Shown piece after piece: positions 1 through 10,086 of a stretch of DNA of 64,000 nucleotides. This DNA comes from Halothermothrix orenii H 168 (lineage in GTDB: Bacteria; Bacillota; Halanaerobiia; Halanaerobiales; Halothermotrichaceae). The stretch's first letter is position 1, and every line of letters begins with the position of its first letter. The stretch is from positions 2,514,147 to 2,578,146 of the forward strand of contig NC_011899.1 of assembly GCF_000020485.1 (NCBI RefSeq). The letters are read 5' to 3'. A model generated the notes under the pieces. The model made no database searches, was not told the DNA's origin, and saw only the letters and a list, made by a program, of their open reading frames with translations. A program made the translations under genes and the position numbers.

Positions 1-315
1 GGCAAACTCTCCAAGCCAGATGCCATCTACTGAAACTAAGTCCCTAGGGGTATTTGCTATCATCATGGTAATTAACTTATCATGGGTTTTATCATATGGT
101 AACACTTCATATTCAAACTCTATATTAAGTTCAGGGTGATTTGCCTTTAAAACAGGTAAGGCTTTATCAACAAGCCAGTCCCAGCGTTCCTTGGGTGCTG
201 CAAAAGTTGCTGTCAGTTTAACCTTTTCTTTAGCCAGACCAACACCACCGAAGATTACAACCATTAAGAAAAGCGCTACTAAGCTTCCGGCAATAATTTT
301 ACTTTTTTTAAGCAT
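1..315 (-). CDS. ABC transporter sugar-binding protein, N-terminal part (cut by window edge)
   Basis: Only the first 105 codons lie in the window. They begin with a signal peptide (MLKKSKIIAGSLVALFLM, then a hydrophobic run) and continue with KVKLTATFAAPKERWDWLVDKA, the opening of a family 1 extracellular solute-binding protein. The segment DKLITMMIANTPRDLVSVDG fits the early lobe of sugar-binding proteins. The start is the ATG at 315, preceded by an AAAGGGGG SD at 324-331. A LacI-type operator 160 bp upstream and the adjacent LacI gene suggest that a carbohydrate controls it. The substrate cannot be read from this fragment. Confidence 0.8.
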   Translation of the reverse strand, partial: MLKKSKIIAGSLVALFLMVVIFGGVGLAKEKVKLTATFAAPKERWDWLVDKALPVLKANHPELNIEFEYEVLPYDKTHDKLITMMIANTPRDLVSVDGIWLGEFA

Positions 316-474
316 TTTTTAATCCCCCTTTGAGTTTTTAATAATTCACTAAATCTTCAAAATATCATGATTGCTTCTAAATATTTCACCCCCTTAAAGT
401 GTTCATTTATTGGCTAAATTCAATCAATTTTATGGCACTAATCAATCATCTATATTTTCAAAAAATATTCAATT

Positions 475-492
475 TGCGTTATCGTTCCCGCA
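475..492. promoter_or_regulatory. LacI-family operator, copy 1
   Basis: The 18-mer TGCGTTATCGTTCCCGCA is an imperfect palindrome centred on a CG step, as is usual for LacI/GalR operators. An identical copy lies at 1533-1550, just upstream of the lacI gene. This copy sits between the lacI stop and the solute-binding protein start, so one regulator probably controls both units. Confidence 0.7.
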
Positions 493-505
493 TTATGGAA
501 AAAAA

Positions 506-1516
506 TTAAGTTGTATCTCTAACCACTAAATCAGGTTCCAGGGTAATAATCCTCTGTCCTGTATCGGCCTGCCCCTCAATACGTTCTAATATCAGTTGAG
601 CGGCCTTTTCCCCTAATTTATATTTGGGAACAGATATAGTTGTAAGTGAATTTTCAATATATAAAGAAATATCATCATCATTAAAGCCAACAATGGCCAT
701 ATCCTGCGGGACTCGAAGTCCAGCCTCCCTGATTGCCCTCATGGCACCTATAGCGACACTATCGTTAATAGCAAAGATGGCGGTTACACCATCATTATCT
801 TTTATAAATTCCTTTGTTGCCTTATAACCACTTTCTCTCTGGTTATAAACATTTTTATCTGTTTTTATGATTTTCCTATATGTAAGACCATTATCTTCAA
901 GAGCCTTAAGATATCCTTCTAATCTTCCTTCAATTGTAGTACAGGGGTATTCCGGTCCACTTAATAAAGCAATCTTTTTATGACCTCTCTCGATAAGGTG
1001 AGTTACGGCAAGATAGGCACCTTTTTTATTATCAACAACTATTCTATCTGCTTCAATACCCGGTATGTATTTATCTATAAAGATAAAAGGCAGTTTTTCC
1101 TTTTTAAACTGATGATAATAATCCAGATCAACCCCATGGGTAGGGGCAATTATAATACCATCAACCCTGCGTTCCTGAAGTAATTTAATTATCTCTTCCT
1201 CTTTTTGAGCTAATCCATCAGAACAACCAATTAAGACCCCAAAGCCTTTTTCAGTACAGTAAGCCTCAATGCCATGAAAAATTTCACTATAAAAATGGCC
1301 TGCCATAAATCCAGGGAAAATTAGACCAATTACCATGGATTTATTGGACCGTAAACTGGTAGCTATTTTATTATGACGGTAATTCATTTTTGCAGCGATT
1401 TTAAGGATTTTTTCTCTGGTTTCCGGACTAATTCGACCCTTATTATTTAAAGCCCTGGAAACAGTAGTCTTTGACACACCAGCAGCCCTGGCAATATCTT
1501 TTATAGTCACAGCCAT
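506..1516 (-). CDS. LacI-family transcriptional regulator
   Basis: Protein of 336 aa. The N-terminal LacI helix-turn-helix reads TIKDIARAAGVSKTTVSRAL and is followed by a hinge helix and a periplasmic-binding-like effector domain (LIFPGFMAGHFYSEIFHGIE, IFAINDSVAIGAMRAIRE, VGFNDDDIS). I chose the ATG at 1516 because AAAGGAT lies about 9 nt upstream; a TTG at 1522 is too close to that SD. It probably represses itself and the neighbouring sugar transporter through the two identical 18-bp operators. The effector is likely a sugar, but its identity is unknown. Confidence 0.9.
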   Translation of the reverse strand: MAVTIKDIARAAGVSKTTVSRALNNKGRISPETREKILKIAAKMNYRHNKIATSLRSNKSMVIGLIFPGFMAGHFYSEIFHGIEAYCTEKGFGVLIGCSDGLAQKEEEIIKLLQERRVDGIIIAPTHGVDLDYYHQFKKEKLPFIFIDKYIPGIEADRIVVDNKKGAYLAVTHLIERGHKKIALLSGPEYPCTTIEGRLEGYLKALEDNGLTYRKIIKTDKNVYNQRESGYKATKEFIKDNDGVTAIFAINDSVAIGAMRAIREAGLRVPQDMAIVGFNDDDISLYIENSLTTISVPKYKLGEKAAQLILERIEGQADTGQRIITLEPDLVVRDTT

Positions 1517-1532
1517 AACCAATCATCCTTTA

Positions 1533-1550
1533 TGCGTTATCGTTCCCGCA
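1533..1550. promoter_or_regulatory. LacI-family operator, copy 2
   Basis: Exact repeat of TGCGTTATCGTTCCCGCA, 17 bp upstream of the lacI start codon. This position fits autorepression. The rest of the gap up to the next gene (1551-1841) is AT-rich and shows only a TATAAT-like hexamer at 1708-1713, with no convincing -35 box. Confidence 0.7.
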
Positions 1551-1841
1551 ATTAAAAAAATATATAGCTCTTTACTCTACGCTTATATTATTTCTAGACA
1601 AAAATAAAAATTCCTTCTTTTTTTTAAATTTTTTTTGAAAATAAAATTAATTTGTATTCTGGCTTGAATCCACCCCGGATTAACCATAAAATAGTATATG
1701 ATTATAGTATAATAACAGTAAATTTAATGCAAAGTATAAGAAAAAAAATATTATAATACCGGAAAGCCTTATTGCTCACTGCTGCCTGATCTCTTCTCTA
1801 TTATTGACAGGCCGGTGAAACGAAAGAAAGGATGTATAAAA

Positions 1842-2621
1842 ATGCCTCATAATCTATTTAAAGAACTCAAGAACTGGTTTGATGAGTATGTATCAGGTTT
1901 TCAATATCCAGACCGGGAAGATCAAAAACAGATCGATTTAAAATACCATCATAGTTACCGGGTTTTAAATGAGATAAGAGACTTAAGTAAGTCTTTAAAC
2001 CTCCCCAGAAGGCAAGTAACCATGGCAAAAATAATCGGACTTTTCCATGATATCGGCCGGTTTGAACAATATGATCGTTATCAAACCTTTTCTGATGCCC
2101 GGTCCCTGGACCATGCCGAACTGGGGGTTGAAATCATGGTTGATAATAACCTTTTATCGGGGCTGGATGAAGTTGATAAAGATAGAATTTACAGGGCCAT
2201 CAAATACCATAATAAAATAGAAATCCCTGAAGCCTCCTTTAGAGAGGACAAAACCGGGTTAACATATGCCAGACTTATCAGGGATGCCGATAAACTTGAC
2301 ATCTGGAATATCTTTGCCAGACATTATTCCAGTAATGACGATAATAATAAACTTACCCATTCCCTCTCCCCTGATGGAGGTATTACCCCTGAGGTCTATG
2401 AAAGGATGAAAAAGGGTGAGGTTATAAAATACCGGACCCTTAAGACCAGGGATGATATGAAACTTATGCAGATGGGCTGGGTTTATGACCTCAACTTCAG
2501 AGCCAGCCTTGCCAGAGTAAAAAAACGGGGCTATATAGACCAGATCTACCGGTCCATGTCCTCGTCACCAGAAGCAGATGACATCTATCAGCAAATAATT
2601 GATTATTTGAATCATATATAA
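1842..2621 (+). CDS. HD-domain protein (putative phosphohydrolase)
   Basis: Protein of 259 aa. Metal-binding HD-superfamily residues are visible: His37 in KYHHSYRV, His69-Asp70 in GLFHDIGRFEQY, a later His in LDHAELGVEIM, and Asp in IRDADKLDIW. The family hydrolyses phosphate esters of nucleotides or related compounds; the substrate cannot be inferred. The ATG at 1842 is preferred over the upstream in-frame GTG at 1815 because AAAGGA lies about 10 nt before it. It stands alone, between the divergent lacI and the cotJ operon. Confidence 0.8.
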   Translation: MPHNLFKELKNWFDEYVSGFQYPDREDQKQIDLKYHHSYRVLNEIRDLSKSLNLPRRQVTMAKIIGLFHDIGRFEQYDRYQTFSDARSLDHAELGVEIMVDNNLLSGLDEVDKDRIYRAIKYHNKIEIPEASFREDKTGLTYARLIRDADKLDIWNIFARHYSSNDDNNKLTHSLSPDGGITPEVYERMKKGEVIKYRTLKTRDDMKLMQMGWVYDLNFRASLARVKKRGYIDQIYRSMSSSPEADDIYQQIIDYLNHI

Positions 2622-2847
2622 CTACCTCCTCTCCTTTATCTTCTGCAAAAGGGATGAAGCTGCTTTCTCAAATTGAATCAGGGCAAAGGGAATAATCTGC
2701 ACCCTGCCTCACTCTTCAGGTAATGTCCAGAATCTTAACTTCCCCGCCCTTACTTCCCTGAAAAAGTTGTTTAACATTTTTAAGAAACAGTTAATATATT
2801 ATTAATATATATCATAAGCCATAACTTTAATAAGAGGAGGCATCATT

Positions 2848-3033
2848 ATGGCAGAAAAAAAAGAAATGCAGCGGTATCCCGACCGTTACCCGGGAAGAGA
2901 TAGAATGAGGCTATCCCGGGCTTATATACCTTTTCAAAGGTATACCAGTAGATTCTCCCTTGAGGAAGCCCTGCAGAAGGGAACCCTCTTTCCTGAACTA
3001 TATATGCCCTATCGTCCCGGGAGAACCTATTAA
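2848..3033 (+). CDS. cotJA: Spore coat-associated protein CotJA
   Basis: Protein of 61 aa, rich in Tyr, Arg and Pro. The segment YIPFQRYTSRFSLEEALQKG and the ending FPELYMPYRP are typical of CotJA. It begins a three-gene cotJA-cotJB-cotJC operon with good SDs throughout (AGGAGG here). In Bacillus the operon is expressed in the mother cell during sporulation and the products join the inner coat. No sigma-E/K promoter was assigned with confidence. Confidence 0.9.
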   Translation: MAEKKEMQRYPDRYPGRDRMRLSRAYIPFQRYTSRFSLEEALQKGTLFPELYMPYRPGRTY

Positions 3034-3050
3034 AACTGGAGGTGAATTAA

Positions 3051-3323
3051 TTGGACAGAAAAGAAAGTACAAGATCAATCAACCTTGAATTATTAATGGA
3101 AATTATGGAATACCAATTCGGGGTTGTAGAAACTACCCTTTATCTAAATACCCATCCTCGTGATGAGCGAGTTCTGGATCTTCATAATGAATTTGCCCGT
3201 GGCCTGCAGGACCTTGAAAGACAGTATCAGGAAGAATATGGGCCACTTTACGCAGCCTACCCCATGGCTGATTACCCCTGGGCCTATATCGATGAACCCT
3301 GGCCCTGGCAGATTAATTATTAA
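3051..3323 (+). CDS. cotJB: Spore coat protein CotJB
   Basis: Protein of 90 aa with the CotJB pattern LLMEIMEYQFGVVETTLYLNTHPRD followed by LHNEFARGLQDLERQYQEEYGPL. The start is a TTG at 3051, supported by a strong GGAGGTGA SD at 3038-3045. It lies 17 bp after cotJA and 21 bp before cotJC. CotJB acts with CotJC in the spore coat; its biochemical role is unknown. Confidence 0.9.
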   Translation: MDRKESTRSINLELLMEIMEYQFGVVETTLYLNTHPRDERVLDLHNEFARGLQDLERQYQEEYGPLYAAYPMADYPWAYIDEPWPWQINY

Positions 3324-3344
3324 TTGAAAGGAGGAATTTAATAT

Positions 3345-3926
3345 ATGTGGACTTATAAAAAAATACTCCAATACCCGGCCAATATCCGGAGAAAGGACCC
3401 CGAATTCGCCAGTCTGGTTATAACCCAGTTCGGTGGACCCGATGGAGAATTATCTGCCGGTGTAAGATATCTCTCCCAGATGTATACCATGCCTTTCCCG
3501 GAAGGGAAAGCTATTTTAAACAGTATTGGAACTGAAGAACTGGCCCACTGGGAGATAATCGGAACCCTGGTTTACAAACTCGTTAAGGATGTTCCCCCTC
3601 AGGTCCTGCGGGAAGCAGGTTTTGGTGCCCACTATGCCCAGCACGGTCGGGCCAACTATCCCAGTGATGCAGCTGGTGTCCCCTGGACTGCTGCCTTTAT
3701 ACAGTCTCATGAAGATCCGGTAGCCAGCCTCCATGAAGACCTGGCTGCTGAAGAAAAAGCCCGGGCTACCTATGAATATCTTATTGACATGACCAATGAT
3801 CCTGCTATTATAGATACCCTGTCATTTTTGAGAATGAGAGAGGTAGTCCATTTCCAGAGGTTCGGGGAAGCTCTGGATCTTTTATATGACTATATGGAAG
3901 ACCACCACGACGAATACGAATTTTGA
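3345..3926 (+). CDS. cotJC: CotJC, manganese catalase-like spore coat protein
   Basis: Protein of 193 aa, about normal for CotJC. It belongs to the ferritin-like di-manganese catalase family. Metal-ligand Glu/His motifs are visible in IGTEELAHWEIIGTLVYKL and in AAEEKARATYEYLI followed by MREVVHFQRFGEAL. The SD AAGGAGG at 3328-3334 fits the ATG at 3345. Terminal gene of the cotJ operon; the family can carry catalase-like activity, presumably protecting the spore. Confidence 0.92.
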   Translation: MWTYKKILQYPANIRRKDPEFASLVITQFGGPDGELSAGVRYLSQMYTMPFPEGKAILNSIGTEELAHWEIIGTLVYKLVKDVPPQVLREAGFGAHYAQHGRANYPSDAAGVPWTAAFIQSHEDPVASLHEDLAAEEKARATYEYLIDMTNDPAIIDTLSFLRMREVVHFQRFGEALDLLYDYMEDHHDEYEF

Positions 3927-4045
3927 ATAAATTATAAAATTTTTTAAAGGGTTAATGTGTTTACTCTGGACTAATTCCTTAATAAATAATTTACTTTTAC
4001 AGAATGACCGGTTATATTTTATTAAAAAAAATGTTTTACTCACCT

Positions 4046-4079
4046 GGACTGCAGTCTTAACTTGCAGTCCTTTTGTTTT
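4046..4079 (+). terminator. Intrinsic terminator downstream of cotJC
   Basis: Eight-bp perfect stem GGACTGCA/TGCAGTCC with a 9-nt loop, followed by TTTTGTTTT. It lies 120 bp after the cotJC stop on the same strand. Confidence 0.75.
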
Positions 4080-4108
4080 GGCTTAACTTCCCTGTTATAG
4101 TTACATTT

Positions 4109-4261
4109 CTTTATCTCCCATTTGACCATATTACTTTATCTCCCATTTGACTATATTACTTTATCTCTCATTTGACCATATTACTATCTCCCATTTGACT
4201 ATATTACTTTATTTCCCGTTAAACTGTGTTAGTTCTCTTCCTCTCCCATTTAACCGTGTTA
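4109..4261. repeat. Degenerate tandem repeat, about 25-bp unit
   Basis: About six units. Units start near 4109, 4134, 4159, 4184, 4207 and 4232. Each carries a core like CTCCCATTTGACCATATTA; the first three are 25 bp, the fourth is 23 bp, and the last two are diverged. The strand is strongly pyrimidine-biased and grades into a CTTCCTCTTCTC-rich tract to about 4300. A 68-codon open frame across it is a by-product of the repeat. Confidence 0.8.
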
Positions 4262-4400
4262 CTTCTCTTCCTCTTCTCTTCCTCTCCTTCTTCCTTTCCC
4301 ATTTAAAACATATAACAGGCCCTTCCTCTTCAAAGAAAACCCTTTTTAAATAATTTTTCTCAAATTCAAATAATTTATATGTTAAATCAACTTTTTCCTC

Positions 4401-4429
4401 TTGACAAAGTGCTCCTTACATATTATCAT
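4401..4429 (+). promoter_or_regulatory. cysK promoter
   Basis: TTGACA at 4401-4406, a 17-bp spacer, then TATCAT at 4424-4429, about 75 bp before the cysK ATG. No T-box or S-box structure is visible in the short leader. Confidence 0.7.
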
Positions 4430-4502
4430 TATATTAACCCTGAAAACATATCAATTTACTTGGTTTTATATTATTAAAATAAAAAAGGAGTTGATAGCTG
4501 AC

Positions 4503-5420
4503 ATGGCTATTTACAAAAATGTCTCGGAGTTAATAGGTAAAACACCTATCGTAAAACTTAACAGATTAAACCCTGAAAATTCACCTGAAATTCTGGTCAA
4601 ACTGGAAATGTTCAATCCCGGAAGCAGTATTAAAGACAGAATCTGCTATAACATGATCAGGGATGCTGAAGAAAAAGGTAAATTAAAACCTGGAGGCACC
4701 ATTGTAGAACCGACCAGTGGTAACACCGGAATCGGCCTCTCCCTTATCGGGGCAGCCAGGGGTTATAATGTTATCCTGACAATGCCTGAGACCATGAGTA
4801 TTGAAAGGCGAAAGCTTTTAAAGGCCTTTGGGGCTCAGGTAGTCTTAACCCCCGGGGATAAAGGAATGCAGGGGGCAATCGACAGGGCCCGGGAACTTGT
4901 CAAAAATAACGATAACTACTTTATGCCCCAGCAGTTCCAGAACCCGGCCAACCCGGAAATCCATCGTAAAACCACAGCAAAAGAAATCCTCGAAGATACT
5001 GATGGTAAGATAGACTATTTTGTAGCCGGGGTCGGTACCGGCGGTACCCTGACCGGAACCGGAGAGGTTTTAAAAGAACACAATCCCAACATTAAAGTAG
5101 TGGCGGTGGAACCTGAAGATTCCCCGGTTCTCTCAGGAGGTGAGCCCGGCCCCCATCAAATACAGGGTATTGGAGCCGGTTTTATCCCCGATGTTCTGGA
5201 TACAGATTTAATTGACAGGGTTATTAAAGTCGGTAATGAAGAGGCTATGGAGACAGCCAGAAATCTGGCCAGACAGGAGGGCCTCCTGGTCGGTATATCT
5301 TCCGGGGCAGCCGTTAAAGCTGCTCTAAAACTGGCCAAAGGAGTAGACCCTGATAAAACTATCCTGGTTATCGCCCCCGATACCGGAGAAAGATATTTAA
5401 GTACTGATCTATTCAAATAA
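4503..5420 (+). CDS. cysK: Cysteine synthase A (O-acetylserine sulfhydrylase)
   Basis: Protein of 305 aa, fold-type II PLP enzyme that makes L-cysteine from O-acetylserine and sulfide in the cytoplasm. The PLP lysine is Lys44 in NPGSSIKDR, the substrate loop is TSGNTGIG, and the phosphate-binding loop is [12 protein letters not shown]. The start [17 protein letters not shown] matches the family; an upstream in-frame TTG at 4401 falls in the promoter. Convergent with cysE, which supplies its substrate. SD AAGGAG lies 12 nt upstream, slightly long. Confidence 0.96.
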   Translation: MAIYKNVSELIGKTPIVKLNRLNPENSPEILVKLEMFNPGSSIKDRICYNMIRDAEEKGKLKPGGTIVEPTSGNTGIGLSLIGAARGYNVILTMPETMSIERRKLLKAFGAQVVLTPGDKGMQGAIDRARELVKNNDNYFMPQQFQNPANPEIHRKTTAKEILEDTDGKIDYFVAGVGTGGTLTGTGEVLKEHNPNIKVVAVEPEDSPVLSGGEPGPHQIQGIGAGFIPDVLDTDLIDRVIKVGNEEAMETARNLARQEGLLVGISSGAAVKAALKLAKGVDPDKTILVIAPDTGERYLSTDLFK

Positions 5421-5535
5421 GTTTCGTAAATATAGCCATTATAAATTCCCCATATTTATATATAAATATTAAGGTTGTTAATTCCTCCTTTAGTTTTCTT
5501 CTATAGGGTATTATTTCTTCTTTAGTTTCCCGTAA

Positions 5536-5573
5536 AGCAAAGCCCTGCACCAAAATATGTGCAGGGCTTTGCT
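5536..5573. terminator. Bidirectional terminator between cysK and cysE
   Basis: Perfect 15-bp inverted repeat (arms 5536-5550 and 5559-5573, core AAAGCCCTGCAC) with an 8-nt loop, lying between two convergent genes. U-tracts are weak on both sides. A second small repeat, CCAAAAGCT(A/G)TATTTAAC, follows at about 5602-5645. Confidence 0.75.
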
Positions 5574-5655
5574 CTTTATAGAATTTAACCTTCGGTATTA
5601 CCCCAAAAGCTATATTTAACAAGATTACACCAAAAGCTGTATTTAACAGCTATAT

Positions 5656-6384
5656 TTAACCGGCAGCATGTTCTGTCCTTACCTTCTTGATTTTCTCTTT
5701 AATTCTCTCCTCTTCAGCTAATTCTTCCTCCTCTGGCTCAGTCGCTGAAGTTATTTCCTTAAGTTCTTCTTCAAGGTCTGTTATCCGCCTTATCAGGGCT
5801 TCAATGGTCTCACCAATAGGATCAGGGAGTTGGCGGTGGTTTAGATCCAGTTCAGTATGAATCCGGACACCCTCCCGGGCCACTACCCGCCCGGGTACAC
5901 CGACCACTGTGGAGTTGGGTTTTACATTGTCTATTACCACTGAACCGGCTCCAATCCTGGAATTATCACCTATGGTTATGGAACCCAGTACCTTGGCTCC
6001 GGCTCCGATCATAACATTATTACCGATAGTGGGATGGCGTTTACCCTTCTCCTTACCTGTCCCCCCCAGGGTTACCCCCTGGTAGATGGTAACATAGTCC
6101 CCAATCTCAGTGGTCTCGCCAATAACGACACCCATTCCGTGGTCAATAAAAAAACCTTTACCGATACGGGCCCCGGGGTGAATCTCTATCCCCGTCAAAA
6201 ACCGGGCCACCTGGGATATAAACCTGGCCATGGTCTTAAGGCCATGGTTATAAAACCAGTGAGAAATTCTATGGAACATTATGGCGTGAAGCCCCGAATA
6301 ACAAAATAAAACCTCTAAAAGATTGTTGGCAGCCGGGTCTCTGTCAAATACAGCCCTCACATCTTCTTTAAGGGTTTTAAACAT
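5656..6384 (-). CDS. cysE: Serine O-acetyltransferase
   Basis: Protein of 242 aa. It makes O-acetylserine from serine and acetyl-CoA, the first step of cysteine synthesis. The left-handed beta-helix hexapeptide repeats run from [19 protein letters not shown] through [17 protein letters not shown] to VVGVPGRVV, with the catalytic-site pattern [13 protein letters not shown] Glu/Lys-rich C-terminal tail (about residues 190-242) extends beyond the core. SD AAAGGGGG precedes the ATG at 6384. Confidence 0.95.
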   Translation of the reverse strand: MFKTLKEDVRAVFDRDPAANNLLEVLFCYSGLHAIMFHRISHWFYNHGLKTMARFISQVARFLTGIEIHPGARIGKGFFIDHGMGVVIGETTEIGDYVTIYQGVTLGGTGKEKGKRHPTIGNNVMIGAGAKVLGSITIGDNSRIGAGSVVIDNVKPNSTVVGVPGRVVAREGVRIHTELDLNHRQLPDPIGETIEALIRRITDLEEELKEITSATEPEEEELAEEERIKEKIKKVRTEHAAG

Positions 6385-6467
6385 ATGGGTAAACCCCCTT
6401 TCCTTATATATACTTATATAACCTTATATAATCCTTAGCAATTTACTCAACTTTGTTTTGTATATAC

Positions 6468-6495
6468 ATTATACCATTTATTTGCTATAATGCAA
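6468..6495 (-). promoter_or_regulatory. cysE promoter
   Basis: On the minus strand: TTGCAT (6490-6495), a 16-bp spacer, TATAAT (6468-6473), with a TGG just before the -10 box. About 85 bp upstream of the cysE start. Confidence 0.65.
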
Positions 6496-6540
6496 GGTTT
6501 TTAGCAAACTTTCTTGACTGTTATTTTAATTTTTTCAGTA

Positions 6541-6586
6541 TATAAAAAAGGACCCACCCAGGATAGCTCCTTAAGCGAGTCCTTTT
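6541..6586 (-). terminator. Terminator of the pur operon
   Basis: On the minus strand a hairpin with AAAAGGAC/GTCCTTTT outer arms (6546-6553 and 6579-6586) and an inner GGA/TCC pair is followed by TTTTTTATA. It lies about 190 bp after the purE stop. The rest of 6385-6772 holds the cysE promoter, a 23-bp AT-rich direct repeat at about 6587-6632, and nothing else recognised. Confidence 0.6.
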
Positions 6587-6772
6587 AAATATACTTATAT
6601 CTATCTACTAAATATACTTATATTTATCTACTATAATTAGTTTTTTATTTAATTAAGTGTAAACAGTTGTTATCAATATATGAAGTGTGATCATCAAGAA
6701 CACCGTTTAAGCCCTCAGTTTTTCGTTACCTATTTCCCGCGATTCTTGCCGGGGCTTTATGGTAAGTCATAC

Positions 6773-7276
6773 TTAAGACATTTTGTTTTTCAGGTTTTTA
6801 TCTTTATTGATCGTTTCTTTTTTTAACCTCTTTTTAAACTCAATCATCTTATCCATTTTATCTCTGTCACCGGTAGCCATAATCTGCAGAGCCAGGATAG
6901 CGGCATTTTTGGCTCCGTTCAAGGCCACCGTAGCTACCGGAACCCCGGATGGCATCTGGACCATGGAGTAGAGAGAATCAGCCCCTCCCAGGGTCGAAGT
7001 CCGGACCGGCACTCCAATAACAGGTAAAGGGGTAAAGCTGGCCAGGACACCAGCCAGGTGAGCGGCCTTACCGGCCCCGGCAATGATTACCTTTAACCCC
7101 CTGTCCAGAGCCGAGGTAGCATACTCCTTAGCTATATCAGGGGTGCGGTGGGCCGAGATAACCCTCATTTCATATCCGATTCCCATCTCATCAAGGAATT
7201 TTGCCGCATCTTCCATAACCGGCAAATCAGAATCACTGCCCATCACTATTCCCACTTCTACTTTTTTATCAGGCAT
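6773..7276 (-). CDS. purE: N5-carboxyaminoimidazole ribonucleotide mutase
   Basis: Protein of 167 aa, class I PurE, which converts N5-CAIR to CAIR in purine synthesis. Motifs: VGIVMGSDSDLPVM, VISAHRTPD (catalytic His) and AGAGKAAHLAGVLASFTPLPVIGVP. The ATG at 7276 is chosen over an upstream TTG at 7300 because AAGGGAG lies 8 nt before it. Last gene of the purB-purA-purD-purE run. PurK, the usual source of N5-CAIR, is not in the window. Confidence 0.95.
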   Translation of the reverse strand: MPDKKVEVGIVMGSDSDLPVMEDAAKFLDEMGIGYEMRVISAHRTPDIAKEYATSALDRGLKVIIAGAGKAAHLAGVLASFTPLPVIGVPVRTSTLGGADSLYSMVQMPSGVPVATVALNGAKNAAILALQIMATGDRDKMDKMIEFKKRLKKETINKDKNLKNKMS

Positions 7277-7394
7277 TATTACATTCTCCCTTCTCTTCAA
7301 AAATATACTTTTTTGAACTCACTTTTTGTACTCACTTATAGATTTGTGGGTTCCTTATAATTAGTTTTAGTCATCCACCAGGAGTTATATATGC

Positions 7395-8671
7395 TTAATA
7401 ATCATCAACAATAGCCTTGTAGCCAATATCGGTCCGGTAATGCATATCCTCAAAATATATATCCTCTACAGCCTGATATACCTGATTTATAGCATCTATT
7501 AATCCATTACCAAGCACGGTTATTCCCATAACCCGGCCACCATCGGTTACAAAATGGCCGTCTTCCATTTTAGTCCCGGCATGAAAGATAAGGAAATTAT
7601 CATACTGGGCCAGCTGTTCCAGTCCTTTGATACGGTATCCGGTATCATAATCAAAGGGATAACCCCCTGATGCCAGAACCACACACACGGCTGCCCTGTC
7701 ATCCCAGTCAAGCCTTTTACCTTCAAGTTTTTCATCAATAACAGCATCAATTAAATCAACAAGATCTGTTTTAAGCCTGGGTATTATAACCTGGGTCTCG
7801 GGGTCGCCAAAGCGGGCATTAAACTCCAGCACTTTGGGGCCTGAATCTGTCAAAATCAATCCGGCATAGAGAATTCCCTTATATTTTATACCCTCTTTAT
7901 TCAGGGCCCTGACGGTCGGTTCCAGGATGTTTTCATATACCTCGTGCTGGAGGTCAGACCCGACAAAGGGAACCGGGGAATACGCCCCCATCCCCCCGGT
8001 ATTGGGGCCCTCATCACCGTCAAAAACCGGTTTATGGTCCTGGGCCGGTACCATGGGTATTATGGTCTTACCGTCAGTCAGGGCCAGTACCGAGACTTCC
8101 TCACCTTCCAGAAAATCTTCAACCACTATCCTCTGACCAGCATCACCGAAAATCCTTTTTTCCATGATTTTCTCCACAGCCTGACAGGCCTTTTCTTTGT
8201 CAGTGGCAATAAAAACACCTTTCCCGGCAGCCAGCCCTTCAGCCTTAATTACCAGGGGATATTCGGCCTGTTTTAAATAGGCCAGGGCCTCCTCAAAGGT
8301 AGTAAATACCTCAAATTCAGCAGTAGGGATATTGTATTTCTTTAAAATACTTTTAGCAAAGACCTTACTCCCCTCAATCCGGGCTGCCTTTTTATCAGGC
8401 CCAAAAATACGGAGGCCCCGGGACTCAAACTCATCGACAATTCCGTTAACCAGGGGTTCTTCAGGACCGACTACCGTAAGATCAATACCGTTTTCTTCAG
8501 CCCAGTCAGCCAGTCCCTTAATATCATTACTTTTAATGTTGACAATCTCAGCCAGCTCGGCCATGCCGTCATTACCGGGGGCCACAAATATCCGCTCAAC
8601 ACGTTCACTCTGGTATAACTTCCAGACCAGGGCATGCTCCCTACCCCCACTTCCTACAACTAAAATTTTCA

Positions 8672-8672
<1 letters not shown>
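7395..8672 (-). CDS. purD: Phosphoribosylamine-glycine ligase (GARS)
   Basis: Protein of 425 aa. ATP-grasp enzyme that makes glycinamide ribonucleotide in the second step of purine synthesis. Motifs: KILVVGSGGREHALVWKL at the N-terminus, IKAEGLAAGKGVFIA for ATP binding, GPNTGGMGAYSPVP and EFNARFGDPETQ. Its ATG overlaps the purA stop in a TAATG junction, so the two are probably translationally coupled. A 118-bp gap separates it from purE. Confidence 0.96.
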
Positions 8673-10054
<1,382 letters not shown>

Positions 10055-10086
10055 TTAATTCCTGAAGGGCACTTGAAACACCGGCC

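Noticed and set aside
2641..2710. Possible structured RNA upstream of cotJA (CAGGG...CCCTG)
   Set aside because: Short imperfect stem without a U-tract or any known riboswitch consensus.
4147..4353. 68-codon open frame on the plus strand
   Set aside because: It lies wholly in the 25-bp tandem repeat and its CT-rich extension, and has no SD.
4401..4502. N-terminal extension of cysK from a TTG
   Set aside because: The TTG is the -35 box of the promoter; the family start is the ATG at 4503.
5413..5622. 69-codon open frame on the minus strand between cysK and cysE
   Set aside because: It runs through the terminator inverted repeat and has no SD or family resemblance.
6541..6590. GGGTGGGTCC on the minus strand resembling a T-box antiterminator
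   Set aside because: No stem I or specifier loop upstream; the hairpin with TTTTTT fits a plain terminator of the pur operon.
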